Shown here: piece after piece, positions 44,372-53,037 of the stretch
Position numbering within the stretch: the first letter of the stretch is position 1
Layout: every line of letters begins with the position of its first letter
Source: Sphingobium amiense
Lineage (GTDB): Bacteria; Pseudomonadota; Alphaproteobacteria; Sphingomonadales; Sphingomonadaceae
DNA length: 64,000 bases
Direction of reading: 5' to 3'
NCBI RefSeq assembly: GCF_003967075.1
Contig: NZ_AP018664.1
Coordinates: 3,622,001 to 3,686,000 of the forward strand
The notes under the pieces: model-generated
Told to the model about the DNA's origin: nothing
Database searches by the model: none
The model's input: the letters and a program-made list of their open reading frames with translations, nothing else
Made by a program: the position numbers and the translations under genes

Positions 44372-46015
44372 TCAAAGGGCGACTTCGGCTTCCGCAGACG
44401 CGGCGCTCGTCTGCGCGGTTGTCTTGCCAAGGACCATGTCGGCCGCCTTCTCTGCGATCATCATCACGACGGCATTGATGTTGCCCCCGACCAGATCCGG
44501 CATGATCGAAGCATCGACGACCCGAAGACCCTCAACGCCACACACCCGCAACTGCGGATCGACGACCCGCGACGCATCGCCCGCGCCGCCCATTTTGCAT
44601 GTCCCCGCGGGGTGGTGGACGGTGACAGCATTTGAACGGATGAATGCATCGATCTCGTCGTCCGTCTGCCTCGCGTCGCCCGGCAGGATCTCCGATCCGG
44701 TATGCGGGCGCATCGCGTCCTGCGACATCACCGATCGTGCCATCCGGACACCCTTTCGTAACCGCTCCCGGTCACCTTCCGCCTGCAGGAAGCATGGCTC
44801 GATCAGCGGTGCCGCCGCGGGGTCGGCAGATGCCAGCCGAACTGTGCCGCGGCTCTCCGGCCGCAGGAGAGCGACCCGGCAGCCGAATGTGTTGGGCACC
44901 GGGCGGATGAACGGCTTAAGCCAGGGCTTTGCGGGAAAAGGGGCCGCAAGGAACAGGAACTGAATATCGGGCAAAGTCTCGCCGCTTTCCGATTTCAGAA
45001 AGGCGGTGGCGCCGATGGGGACGTCACCAGCAAAGCTCTCTCGGCTCAGCAGGGAGTTCAGCATCGAAATAGCGAGGCGGTCATAGCGCATCGCCTGTTC
45101 AAACGGGGCCGGATCAGTCCTTCCGTGCACCGTGATGACGCTGAGATGATCCTGAAAGTTCGTGCCGACGCCGGGGGCTGCGACCTGCACCGGGATACCC
45201 AGCGCGCGGAGCTGTTCAGGATCTCCGATGCCGGAGAGCATGAGCAGTTTCGGGCTGTCGATGACGCCGCCGCACAGGATCACCTCGCGACGCGCACGTG
45301 CGATATGCTCGGTGCCCCGGCGGGAATAGCGAACGCCAGTCGCCCGACCTTGCTCGATGATAAGCTGGTGCGCCACCGCTTGCGTTTCGACACGCAGGGA
45401 GCGGCGTTTCAGCGCCGGACGCAGATAGGCGTCGGCTGAACTCCAACGTCGCCCGCTATGGATCGTCGACTGGACGGGTCCAAAGCCCTCCTGATGCGCG
45501 CCGTTGTAATCTGCAGTTGTCGGGTAGCCTGCTTCCGCACCGGCCCTGATAAAGGAGTCAAGGATAGGGTCGCGATACCGCGTCTCCTGCGTGTGAAGCG
45601 GTCCGCTTCCACCGCGATAGGCATCGCCGCCATGCTCCCACCGTTCTGACTTTTTGAAATATGGCAGCACGTCGGCATAGGACCAGCCCGTCGCGCCATT
45701 CGCAGCCCATCTGTCATAATCGCCAGCATGGCCGCGCACATAGACCATGACATTGATCGAGGAAGAACCGCCAACCACCTTGCCGCGCGCGCATTCGATA
45801 CCGCGTCCATCGAGGCCAGGGTCCGGTTCCATGAAATAGCCCCAGTCGTGCAAGCGCTCCGGGAAGATCTTGCCGATGCCGACAGGGATATGGATCAGCG
45901 GATCACGATCCCACTTGCCGGCCTCCAGCAGCAATACGGAAGAACCGTCTTCCGTAAGACGGTTCGCCATCACGCATCCGGCCGAACCCGCCCCTACGAC
46001 GATATAATCAAACAT
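44372..46015 (-). CDS. GMC-family FAD-dependent alcohol oxidoreductase
   Basis: A 547-residue glucose-methanol-choline oxidoreductase. The FAD-binding motif GAGSAGCVMANRL is at the N-terminus. The GMC signatures GKVVGGSSSINVMVYVRGH and ILCGGVIDSPKLLMLSG follow, and the C-terminal active-site region has HHPAGTCKMGG, with the catalytic His pair expected around VHHPAG and NINAVVMM. It oxidises a primary alcohol to an aldehyde in the choline-dehydrogenase-like group. The frame is open upstream to a GTG at 46045, but the family's usual start (MFDYIVVGAG) is the ATG chosen here. It is the first gene of the minus-strand operon, divergent from AraC. Confidence 0.92.
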   Translation of the reverse strand: MFDYIVVGAGSAGCVMANRLTEDGSSVLLLEAGKWDRDPLIHIPVGIGKIFPERLHDWGYFMEPDPGLDGRGIECARGKVVGGSSSINVMVYVRGHAGDYDRWAANGATGWSYADVLPYFKKSERWEHGGDAYRGGSGPLHTQETRYRDPILDSFIRAGAEAGYPTTADYNGAHQEGFGPVQSTIHSGRRWSSADAYLRPALKRRSLRVETQAVAHQLIIEQGRATGVRYSRRGTEHIARARREVILCGGVIDSPKLLMLSGIGDPEQLRALGIPVQVAAPGVGTNFQDHLSVITVHGRTDPAPFEQAMRYDRLAISMLNSLLSRESFAGDVPIGATAFLKSESGETLPDIQFLFLAAPFPAKPWLKPFIRPVPNTFGCRVALLRPESRGTVRLASADPAAAPLIEPCFLQAEGDRERLRKGVRMARSVMSQDAMRPHTGSEILPGDARQTDDEIDAFIRSNAVTVHHPAGTCKMGGAGDASRVVDPQLRVCGVEGLRVVDASIMPDLVGGNINAVVMMIAEKAADMVLGKTTAQTSAASAEAEVAL

Positions 46016-46562
46016 TTGCTCGAAGATGCCTTCTTTCGCGGACACGGATTACATCTCCGCCGCAGTAACTGACCGATGGTCCATCACTTCCCCGGTTGCC
46101 TTGCTGGAGCAGGGAAGCCGAAACAGGCGTGCTTCGCCTCTACTGAACATGGTCATCATGTCACCTCTCCCTCGCGGTTATTTCCGGTCCCGAAAAGTCT
46201 CCTGGCGCCCGCGACGCTGGCTCGAAGCGCAACAATAGTGTGAATGGCGGCACCGAAGATTTTCAGTACGGGTATATTATGGACATCGTCATCCTCTCGC
46301 CGGCACATCAATGCTGGCGATCACGCGACTTTGCTCCGCTGGTGAAAATATTCAAGGTAACGGGCCGGCATCACTATTCATTTGGCGTCCTCTGCAATCA
46401 AAGTGGCGTCAATGGATAGTGCGCCCTTTGGCAGCCGAACTACATTAGGAACTGTCAACCGGGGTAAGGAGAGGAAAGGCGAGCGATGCAGAAGGCGCAG
46501 CCCCTTGGTAATGCGACGATCGGCGGGTGCTTCTGTATCTGCTGCCGCGCTTCGACAACCCC
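46016..46562. other. Divergent intergenic region between GMC operon and AraC gene
   Basis: About 550 bp with no credible gene. It holds the paired TGGCG repeats listed separately, an AT-rich segment with GTATATTATG near 46273 that could be part of the GMC operon promoter, and the AraC leader. A short open frame near 46382 has no codon bias and is not called. Confidence 0.5.
46382..46410. promoter_or_regulatory. Candidate AraC-family binding site (21-bp direct repeat)
   Basis: TTGGCGTC at 46382-46389 and GTGGCGTC at 46403-46410 are direct repeats exactly 21 bp apart, two helical turns, which is the usual spacing for AraC/XylS half-sites. A second pair with the same spacing lies on the other side of the araC-type gene near 47.6 kb. 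The longer match TTTGGCGTC-N-TCTG is shared by the two loci. Confidence 0.55.
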
Positions 46563-47582
46563 ATGACAAGACCCATCACCGACCGCTGCAGCTTTCCATC
46601 GACTTTGTGGCGGGCGATCCGTGTCGTGGGGATCGATCCTGCCGCCGTATTGCATAAGGCGGGGCTGCCGGGCAGCGTCCATCTTGATCCCGCCACCTCG
46701 CTTTCCACCTCGCAATATTTCGCGATATGGAAAGCGATTAACGCTTTGGCGGATGAGCCTTGCATCGCTCTGAAAATCATCAGGGCGGGAGACACTACAG
46801 GTCAGCAGCCCGGTTTCCTGGCAGGTCTCTACGCAGCCAATTTTAGAGATGCGATCAGCCGGCTGCTTCATTTCAAAAGCATGGTCACATCCGAGAAGAT
46901 TTGGACGAAGGAAGAGCAGGGACGGTGGTCGATGGGCAGAGACTGGCCCTTTGCGACCGAACGCGAGCCATCGCTTTCGATCGATCTGGCCTTTGCCTAC
47001 ATGGTCGAATTGGGCAGACGCGGGACAGGACAGCGCGTCAGGCCGGTGCGCGTCCAATATGCAAGAGACCGTGGGAGGGACGACGCGCTGGAAAGCTATT
47101 ATGGCTGCAGGATTGATTTCGGCGCCGGTTGCGACAGCATTACCTTCGCCAATGAAGATCTGGATATTCCTTTTTCCGGATATAGCCCTGAATTTCTTGA
47201 AATTGTTACCCACAGCGTACTGGGTGCCTTCGCAAAACTTGCGGGTGACGACACCGTCATTGATCGGGTGAAATCCGCGATGAAGCGAACCATGGGGGCA
47301 GGACGGCCGGAAGCGGCGGCGATCGCAAGCGAACTGGGTATGAGCGAGCGAACGCTTCAGCGGCGTATAACCTCCGAAGCATCGACCTATCGCGCCCTGC
47401 TCATCGAAGCACGGAGAGAGCGCGGGCTGGAATTACTTCAGAATCCCAGCTTCGATATTGATGCCATCACCACGATGCTGGGATACGAGAGTTCGACATC
47501 CTTCTATCGTGCTTTCAAGCAGTGGGAAGGCGTGTCGCCGGGCGAGTGGCGGCTACGCCGCGGAATGGATCGGGGGATCTGA
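46563..47582 (+). CDS. AraC-family transcriptional regulator
   Basis: A 339-residue regulator. The N-terminal arabinose-binding-like domain (about residues 15-200, of the kind found in OruR/VirS-type proteins) is followed by a C-terminal AraC DNA-binding domain (about 235-335). Its two helix-turn-helices read ELGMSERTLQRRI and MLGYESSTSFYRAFKQWEGV. It usually activates nearby catabolic genes in response to a pathway metabolite. The repeats flanking it suggest control of the divergent GMC operon and of the downstream hypothetical-amidohydrolase pair. The start is uncertain: a GTG at 46527 and this ATG are both possible, and neither has a strong ribosome site. Confidence 0.88.
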   Translation: MTRPITDRCSFPSTLWRAIRVVGIDPAAVLHKAGLPGSVHLDPATSLSTSQYFAIWKAINALADEPCIALKIIRAGDTTGQQPGFLAGLYAANFRDAISRLLHFKSMVTSEKIWTKEEQGRWSMGRDWPFATEREPSLSIDLAFAYMVELGRRGTGQRVRPVRVQYARDRGRDDALESYYGCRIDFGAGCDSITFANEDLDIPFSGYSPEFLEIVTHSVLGAFAKLAGDDTVIDRVKSAMKRTMGAGRPEAAAIASELGMSERTLQRRITSEASTYRALLIEARRERGLELLQNPSFDIDAITTMLGYESSTSFYRAFKQWEGVSPGEWRLRRGMDRGI

Positions 47583-47894
47583 CAGTAAAGGCGCAGTATC
47601 GCGATTGGCGCTATTTGAAAGCGTTTTGGCGTCATCTGTCATTGTCCATATGATCGGGCGTCGTAATTTGAATGCAGTGTTCCAAGCTACGGGCGGCGGG
47701 TAGACTTCATATATAACAGCTTCGCGTTGAAGTGCGCGACCGCCTTGCTGCACGACTTCGGGACGGAGAGTTTTTGAGGATAGCGAAGGCGCGGGGCTTG
47801 CCCGAATGCCAACCTCGATGAGGCCAGCGCTGGTCATATCGAACGCGACGCGTGTTCGAACTCGAGGAAAATCGCGTGTTAGGATGTTCAGGCC
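47583..47894. other. Intergenic region downstream of the AraC gene
   Basis: About 310 bp with no credible gene. It contains the second TGGCG repeat pair near its left end, an AT-rich patch (CATATATAACAG near 47709) that could hold the promoter of the next two genes, and no obvious terminator. Confidence 0.5.
47605..47633. promoter_or_regulatory. Candidate AraC-family binding site (21-bp direct repeat)
   Basis: TTGGCGCT at 47605-47612 and TTGGCGTC at 47626-47633 repeat at exactly 21 bp, matching the arrangement near 46.4 kb. It lies about 260 bp ahead of the hypothetical-amidohydrolase pair. Confidence 0.55.
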
Positions 47895-48662
47895 ATGCGT
47901 GACTTGCAGTTAAGTTGCTTGATAGATGGATGTAGCTACTCGGCCAAGCAGCTCGATGGGGTTCAATATCGGCGCCATGTTCACGCGCTCCACACGCTCA
48001 TGCGTCTGGGGGCCGTCGTGAACCGGCGCGGGCAACCGTTATCGCATGACGCCATCGACCGACTGCTTCCCGAGGATGCCCGCGAGGTGTCGATCGCCAC
48101 GCGGCAGGCATATGGGCCGGATGGGCTTAAGGAACTCTACCGGGACCAACTTCTCGAATCGGACAAAATGTGGAGGGCAGCAAACGACGCGGCGGCAGAT
48201 GCACCGCTCCTGCTGGCGCAAACCGATATTACCGTCGTGGGCGTGTCGCTGGAAGATCTGTCCAAGGTCGTCGGCCTGAACGCCATTCATCATGTCTATG
48301 CCGCTCTGCACCCCGATCATGATTTCGCGATCGGCGACGAGACATGTCTCGAACATATGGAGACGTTCGGTCATTTTGGTGGCCCGACATGGCTCTTTGC
48401 CCACCCGGACAAATCCATCTCCGTCCCGGTCGAGAGGGATGAGGAATATCCGATGCTGATGGCCGGTCACACGACTCTGGCCAGCGACGGCACGCCTATG
48501 AACCTTTACGCATATCATCAATTCAAGCCGCTCGAGAACGGCTTTGCCATCAAGCAATGCGCTGCTTTTCCACCAAACACACCGCTGCCGATCGTGGATG
48601 GGCACAAGCTCCATCTGGCAATCGAGATTTGGGAAGCGGCGAAGCTTGCAGCCAAAAACTGA
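47895..48662 (+). CDS. Protein of unknown family paired with an amidohydrolase
   Basis: I do not recognise the family of this 255-residue soluble protein. It has no signal peptide or membrane segment. Visible features are two early cysteines (residues 7 and 12), a His-rich N-terminal segment (YRRHVHALHTLMRLG), and a conserved-looking middle (DETCLEHMETFGHFGGPTW) followed by HPDKSISVPVERDEEYP, which could form a metal or cofactor pocket. It lies 16 bases ahead of the amidohydrolase and is probably co-transcribed with it, so it may act on the same compound. Function cannot be assigned. The start has only a weak AGG ahead of it. Confidence 0.75.
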   Translation: MRDLQLSCLIDGCSYSAKQLDGVQYRRHVHALHTLMRLGAVVNRRGQPLSHDAIDRLLPEDAREVSIATRQAYGPDGLKELYRDQLLESDKMWRAANDAAADAPLLLAQTDITVVGVSLEDLSKVVGLNAIHHVYAALHPDHDFAIGDETCLEHMETFGHFGGPTWLFAHPDKSISVPVERDEEYPMLMAGHTTLASDGTPMNLYAYHQFKPLENGFAIKQCAAFPPNTPLPIVDGHKLHLAIEIWEAAKLAAKN

Positions 48663-48678
48663 ACTATAGGAGGCCGAA

Positions 48679-49926
48679 ATGCAGGTAACACCATCATTGC
48701 CCGATAGCGTCCGTCCGTTTGCGGGCCGCATCACTGACATTGACAGCCACGAGATGGTCCCTGCCCAGCTTTGGGTGGAGGAATGGGGCGAAATCACCCG
48801 TCCCTGGGCCGAGCGCGCGATCCAGATCAATCCCAATGGCGGCGCGCAAAACATCATCAGCGTCCCCGGTTTCGCCGGCGACGTTGCAGAGATGGACCCG
48901 AAGGCAGTCTGGACCGCCAAAGGCCCGACCGCGCCGGGCGCGGCGGACATGGGTCGGCGCCTTGATCTTATGGATACGATGGGCCTCAGCCGCCAACTGA
49001 TGTTCCCTTCTGGCCCCGGCCTTGGCGGTCTTGCTCTCTACGGCTCGCCGAACGAAGCCGCCAAATACGGCGTCGGCAGCTTCGGGGTGACGGACGACGG
49101 CTTCTACAAATATGCCCGCGATCTGATGGACAGCTATAATCGCTGGTCGGTGGAAGTCGCCGCGATTTCGTCGCGTTTCCGTCCCGTCGCGCCTATCTAT
49201 GGCGATACCCCCGAAGAGTTATACGCGGTCACCAAGAAGCTGATCGACAAAGGTATCCGGGCGGTCCTCATTTCGGCGCCGCGCTTGCCCGGCGGGTGTT
49301 CGCCGGCCTCGAACGAGCTCGACCCCTTTTATGCCATGGTGGCCGAAGCCAAGGTCGCCATCACGCTGCATATCGGCGGCGAGGATCTGTTCCTGCGGAC
49401 GAACGACTGGGTAAAGGCGAAGGCTTTCGAGGGGTATAAGGAAACGACCGAAATCCTCCTCAACCCCTGGAAGCTCTCGACCTACCATCTGGCTGCACAG
49501 AATTTCATAGGAACCATGGTCGTGGGCGGCGTATTCGAACGGCATCCGACGCTTCGCATGGGCGCTACCGAATTTACGGCACATTGGGTTGGCCCGCTCG
49601 CCCGTTCGCTCGACATCTGGCACGAGCATGATTACTCCCTGAAGCCCAAAGGTGTGTCGAATGACCATGAAGGCCGACGGCTGCCCATGAAGCCATCGGA
49701 ATATATCAATCGCAATGTTCGCGTCTCGCCGTTCGATTTTGAGCCGGTGGGCGAATATATCGAGATGTACGGACTTGAGGACGTCTATTGCTTCGCCAGC
49801 GACTTCCCACATGTTGAAGGCGGCAAGGATCCGGTGGGCGAATTTGCTTCCTCGCTGGAGCATCTTGGTCCGAAGATCATGGAGAAATTCTTCGTGACCA
49901 ACGGGGAATTCCTGCTGCCGGAATGA
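48679..49926 (+). CDS. Amidohydrolase family 2 protein (decarboxylase/hydrolase-like)
   Basis: A 415-residue TIM-barrel metalloenzyme of the amidohydrolase_2 group. The first metal motif is D22-S-H24 in ITDIDSHEMVP. Later ligands are His in AITLHIGGED and Asp in CFASDFPHVEGG, the last with the group's typical FASDFPHxEGG signature. Members include ACMSD-like and LigW-like decarboxylases and C-C hydrolases acting on aromatic acids or ring-cleavage products. A strong AGGAGG ribosome site precedes the ATG. With its upstream partner it forms a two-gene unit. The substrate is unknown, but non-oxidative decarboxylation or hydrolysis of a ring-derived acid would fit the island. Confidence 0.9.
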   Translation: MQVTPSLPDSVRPFAGRITDIDSHEMVPAQLWVEEWGEITRPWAERAIQINPNGGAQNIISVPGFAGDVAEMDPKAVWTAKGPTAPGAADMGRRLDLMDTMGLSRQLMFPSGPGLGGLALYGSPNEAAKYGVGSFGVTDDGFYKYARDLMDSYNRWSVEVAAISSRFRPVAPIYGDTPEELYAVTKKLIDKGIRAVLISAPRLPGGCSPASNELDPFYAMVAEAKVAITLHIGGEDLFLRTNDWVKAKAFEGYKETTEILLNPWKLSTYHLAAQNFIGTMVVGGVFERHPTLRMGATEFTAHWVGPLARSLDIWHEHDYSLKPKGVSNDHEGRRLPMKPSEYINRNVRVSPFDFEPVGEYIEMYGLEDVYCFASDFPHVEGGKDPVGEFASSLEHLGPKIMEKFFVTNGEFLLPE

Positions 49927-49937
49927 TAAATGGAACG

Positions 49938-49967
49938 CCCGGCAGCATTGCAAACAGTGCTGCCGGG
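49938..49967 (+). terminator. Terminator-like hairpin
   Basis: A perfect 10-bp stem CCCGGCAGCA/TGCTGCCGGG with a 10-base loop follows the amidohydrolase stop. It lacks a T tract, so it may be an RNA-stabilising hairpin or a weak terminator. Confidence 0.55.
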
Positions 49968-50060
49968 GTGGATATGGGTGACGTCGCCAATTCGGCCTCG
50001 CGGGGGGCTATGAAGTTGAGGGCGGCAGGCAGGTCAATCGGTCGACTACAGTGATTGATC

Positions 50061-50543
50061 TCATGACGCCCTATATACTTCTTCGGTTACACGACGGCGT
50101 ATGAGGATCGTGTCGAGGATCGAAAGCAGCAAGACGCCGTCGATACGCCGGAGTTCGCTCAAGTGTTGAGCGATCCCGCAGGAGGGTCGCGATTTCGAGG
50201 AGCGCTTTGATACCCAGCTGAAATGAAGCTCGACGACATCACCCGGCCGCGCGGGCGCGTGATAGCGTGTCTCGTCGGATCCAAAGCTGGCAATGACTGT
50301 CGGGCCGAGATCGAACTCATGCAGCAGCCGCTGTTTGACAGCCAGCATATGCGTGCCAGAAGCGGTTAGCCCATCAAATCCTGCCGCGCGTGCGGCGTTA
50401 TCATCGAGATGGACGGGTAGGGGATCCCACTGGCGCGCAAAAGCAATGATCGCGTCACGCTCAAAGATCACACTGCTCGATACCTGGACCGGACCCACTT
50501 CGATGTCTTCAAAATATGTTCCGTCGGCTGCTGTTTCGATCAC
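50061..50543 (-). CDS. MaoC-like dehydratase domain protein
   Basis: A 160-residue hotdog-fold protein with the MaoC hydratase pattern FARQWDPLPVHLDDNAARAA, including the Asp-His pair, followed by GLTASGTHML. Such enzymes hydrate 2-enoyl-CoA or act on related thioesters. The C-terminal third (SKRSSKSRPSCGIAQHLSEL onward) is more basic than usual but keeps the frame and ends in a plausible beta strand. It is divergent from an SDR gene, with the IclR-type palindrome between them, so both are probably in that regulon. Confidence 0.85.
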   Translation of the reverse strand: MIETAADGTYFEDIEVGPVQVSSSVIFERDAIIAFARQWDPLPVHLDDNAARAAGFDGLTASGTHMLAVKQRLLHEFDLGPTVIASFGSDETRYHAPARPGDVVELHFSWVSKRSSKSRPSCGIAQHLSELRRIDGVLLLSILDTILIRRRVTEEVYRAS

Positions 50544-50588
50544 AGTCGTCCCCTATTCGTCGCTGGACATCGCTAGATAGCACGATCT

Positions 50589-50607
50589 ATACGAAAATGA
50601 TTTTCGC
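50589..50607. promoter_or_regulatory. IclR-type palindromic operator, copy 1
   Basis: ATACGAAAATGATTTTCGC contains the perfect palindrome CGAAAA-TGA-TTTTCG (50592-50606). The whole 19 bases recur identically at 56717-56735. It sits between divergent maoC-like and SDR genes. Assignment to the IclR protein encoded between the two copies is inference. Confidence 0.7.
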
Positions 50608-50724
50608 GACAATCTGTTGATGTGTTTCGAATCACGCGCTAGCGGAAAAGGCAGCGGCAATGACCGGCCATGTGACACCGCATTCTGTTGCGATCGGGAT
50701 CAACAGGCATTTGGGGAGAGAGAC

Positions 50725-51513
50725 ATGTTCGATTTGACGGACCGGGTCATCATCGTAACAGGCGGCGGTGGCGGTATAGGCGGGGCGTCCGCCAAGGCGT
50801 TGAGCAAATTGGGTGCCACCGTAGTGGTGGCCGATATCGACATGGACCGCGCCCGCGCGATTGCAGAAGCGACCGATCGGCCTGCGGTGGCGGCACAGCT
50901 CGATGCCACGGTCGAGACGAGCTGGGCGCACCTTTTGGAGCAAGTGCGCGATGACCATGGCCGCCTCGATGGCCTCGTCAACGCCGCCGGCGTGTTGCGG
51001 CCGCGCCCGTTCGGCGACGCCACCGTAGAGGAACTGGATGCGACCCTGAACCTCAACGTGCGGAGCGTCTTCATGGGCTGCAAGGCCGCAACACCGTTGA
51101 TGATCGACACCAGTGAAAAGCTGGGCGCGAAGCCTTCGATCATCAACCTTTCGTCCATATACGGGCTTTTCGCGGGCGTAGCCCATGTCGTCTATTCAAC
51201 AAGCAAGGGCGCGGTTCGCATGATGAGCAAGGGTTTGGCGCAAGAACTTGCCAGGCATCAGATTCGCGTGAACACAGTCTTTCCCGGTCCCGTCAACACA
51301 TGGCTCATGACAAACTCCGTGGCACAGCTCGGTGAATTCGGACTTCGACCCAAAGGCCAGGAAGGTCTGGACCTTGTCGCCAAAATGCACCCGATGGGAC
51401 GGCTGGCCGAGCCTGAAGATATTGCCGGCGTCATCACCTTCCTGTGCTCCGACGCTTCTTCCTTCATGACGGGCGGCGAGTTGGTCGTCGATGGGGGGCT
51501 GACGCTGACCTGA
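50725..51513 (+). CDS. Short-chain dehydrogenase/reductase (SDR)
   Basis: A 262-residue classical SDR. The cofactor motif TGGGGGIGG (about residues 12-20), NAAG near residue 90, the active-site Ser in INLSSIYG, and Tyr-x3-Lys in VYSTSKGA are all present. ADID after the second strand suggests NAD preference. It would oxidise or reduce a hydroxy or keto group, perhaps the 3-hydroxyacyl-CoA step of the pathway. The start has GGGGAGAG 6 bases ahead; the frame is open upstream but crosses the promoter. Likely controlled by the palindrome about 120 bp upstream. Confidence 0.93.
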   Translation: MFDLTDRVIIVTGGGGGIGGASAKALSKLGATVVVADIDMDRARAIAEATDRPAVAAQLDATVETSWAHLLEQVRDDHGRLDGLVNAAGVLRPRPFGDATVEELDATLNLNVRSVFMGCKAATPLMIDTSEKLGAKPSIINLSSIYGLFAGVAHVVYSTSKGAVRMMSKGLAQELARHQIRVNTVFPGPVNTWLMTNSVAQLGEFGLRPKGQEGLDLVAKMHPMGRLAEPEDIAGVITFLCSDASSFMTGGELVVDGGLTLT

Positions 51514-51540
51514 AGCGTTTCGTGTGTAGAGCGCTTCGGC

Positions 51541-53022
51541 TCAGCCAGCCGGCGCTCCTGCCATGGCAAGAAATCGTTCGCGCAGAACATGCTTCCGGAG
51601 CTTGCCAGAGGCATCGCGCTGTAAGGTCTCGACCTGCCTGATCAGCTTGGGAACCTTGTAGCCCGCTATCGCCTCGCGCAGGCGCTTGCGCAATTGGTCC
51701 GTGTCAAGATCGTCGCCCACCACGAACGCCACGATTGTCTCGCCAAATTCCGGGTCGGGGATGCCGAAGGCTGCACAGTCGGCGACGCCAGGAAGGGCAA
51801 ACAGCGCCTTTTCCACCTCGGCGGGATAAATATTGACGCCCCCGGACACCACCATGTCGCGCGCGCGATCGCACAGGAACAGATATCCCTCCTCGTCCTG
51901 ATAACCGACATCCCCGAGCGAGACGAGCTCGCCCAGTCCGACTTCCGCCCGCTTTACCGGATCGTTGTGATAGGTGAAATCCGGATAGGAGCGCAGCCGT
52001 CCAAAAATCTCGCCGGCCTGTCCGCGAACCACGTCTGCCCCTTGCCCATCGACAATCCTGAGTTCGACGTCTTCCAGCGGCCTTCCGCACGTTCCAGGGC
52101 GATCGAGCCATTCCGCGCTGCTGCATAGGGTAAGGGCGCCAACCTCCGTGCCGCCATAATATTCCGCCACGATCGGCCCCCACCAGTCGATCATGGCTCG
52201 CTTGACATCATCGGCGCAAGGGCCGCCGGCATGGAGCGCCCAGCGCAGGGAAGTGAGATCATAGGCTTGGCGCGTTTCAGCCGGCAGGCGTAGCAGGCGA
52301 ACGAACATGATGGGCGCGAGCGCGGCCGAGGTGATCCGCTCCCGCTGGATGATCGCCAGCATCTCTTCCGCGTCAAAGCGCGGCATGATCTCCGTATATT
52401 CCGCAGTGAGCACGCCATGGATAGCGAACTGGTTCGGGAATGCATGATACAGTGGACCCGGCACGAGCACGCGGCTGTTTGCATCCATTCGATACAGACT
52501 GGAGCGGATGCCGCGCATGGCACTCTGCTGTTCGGGAGTGGGTGGAAAGCGTCTCACGCCCTTGGGGCGTCCTGTGGTGCCCGAGGTATAGACGATGCTG
52601 CCGGGGGCCGGCCGGTCGGGTCCGGTAAAGGGACGGCTAGCATCACGCCACGATGCATAGGGCGACGGAGCGTCATCGCCGCCAACGACTATCGCACGCT
52701 CGCTTCGCGTCCAGTCTGGCGGGAGGCTGGCGCTCAGATCTTCATGAACAAAAATCGCCGCCGGATCGCAATCCTTGAGCAGCATGTCGATTTCAGCGGC
52801 AGCGAAATGCCAGTTGATAGGGACTGGAAAAGCACCCAGCCGGCCGATGGCAAGGCTGATCTCGACAAAGGCAATGCTGTTTTTCAGGAGCAGGGCAACG
52901 CGATCTCCCTGGGATACGCCCAGTTGCTCCAAGCCCCCGGCCACTTTGGCTATGTTCGCATTCAGGGTTGCGCGGTCGAGCGCCGCAGCGCCGCATCGCA
53001 AAATCTCGACAGACATCGACAT
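51541..53022 (-). CDS. Acyl-CoA synthetase (AMP-forming ligase)
   Basis: A 493-residue ANL-superfamily ligase with YTSGTTGRPKGVRRFPPT, the adenine-binding region VAEYYGGTEVGALT, the hinge VSLGDVGYQDEEGYLFLCDR and the catalytic lysine in RDASGKLRKHVLRE. It activates a carboxylic acid with ATP and CoA. It is the last gene of the thiolase-ALDH-IclR-ligase minus-strand operon, 15 bases after iclR. The N-terminal region is somewhat short compared with long-chain ligases, suggesting a medium or aromatic acid. The substrate is not defined by sequence. Confidence 0.93.
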   Translation of the reverse strand: MSMSVEILRCGAAALDRATLNANIAKVAGGLEQLGVSQGDRVALLLKNSIAFVEISLAIGRLGAFPVPINWHFAAAEIDMLLKDCDPAAIFVHEDLSASLPPDWTRSERAIVVGGDDAPSPYASWRDASRPFTGPDRPAPGSIVYTSGTTGRPKGVRRFPPTPEQQSAMRGIRSSLYRMDANSRVLVPGPLYHAFPNQFAIHGVLTAEYTEIMPRFDAEEMLAIIQRERITSAALAPIMFVRLLRLPAETRQAYDLTSLRWALHAGGPCADDVKRAMIDWWGPIVAEYYGGTEVGALTLCSSAEWLDRPGTCGRPLEDVELRIVDGQGADVVRGQAGEIFGRLRSYPDFTYHNDPVKRAEVGLGELVSLGDVGYQDEEGYLFLCDRARDMVVSGGVNIYPAEVEKALFALPGVADCAAFGIPDPEFGETIVAFVVGDDLDTDQLRKRLREAIAGYKVPKLIRQVETLQRDASGKLRKHVLRERFLAMAGAPAG

Positions 53023-53037
53023 ATATTTCTTATCATC

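Noticed and set aside
46382..46657. A short plus-strand open frame ahead of the AraC gene
   Set aside because: It is low-quality in composition, overlaps the AraC coding start in another frame and contains the binding-site repeats.
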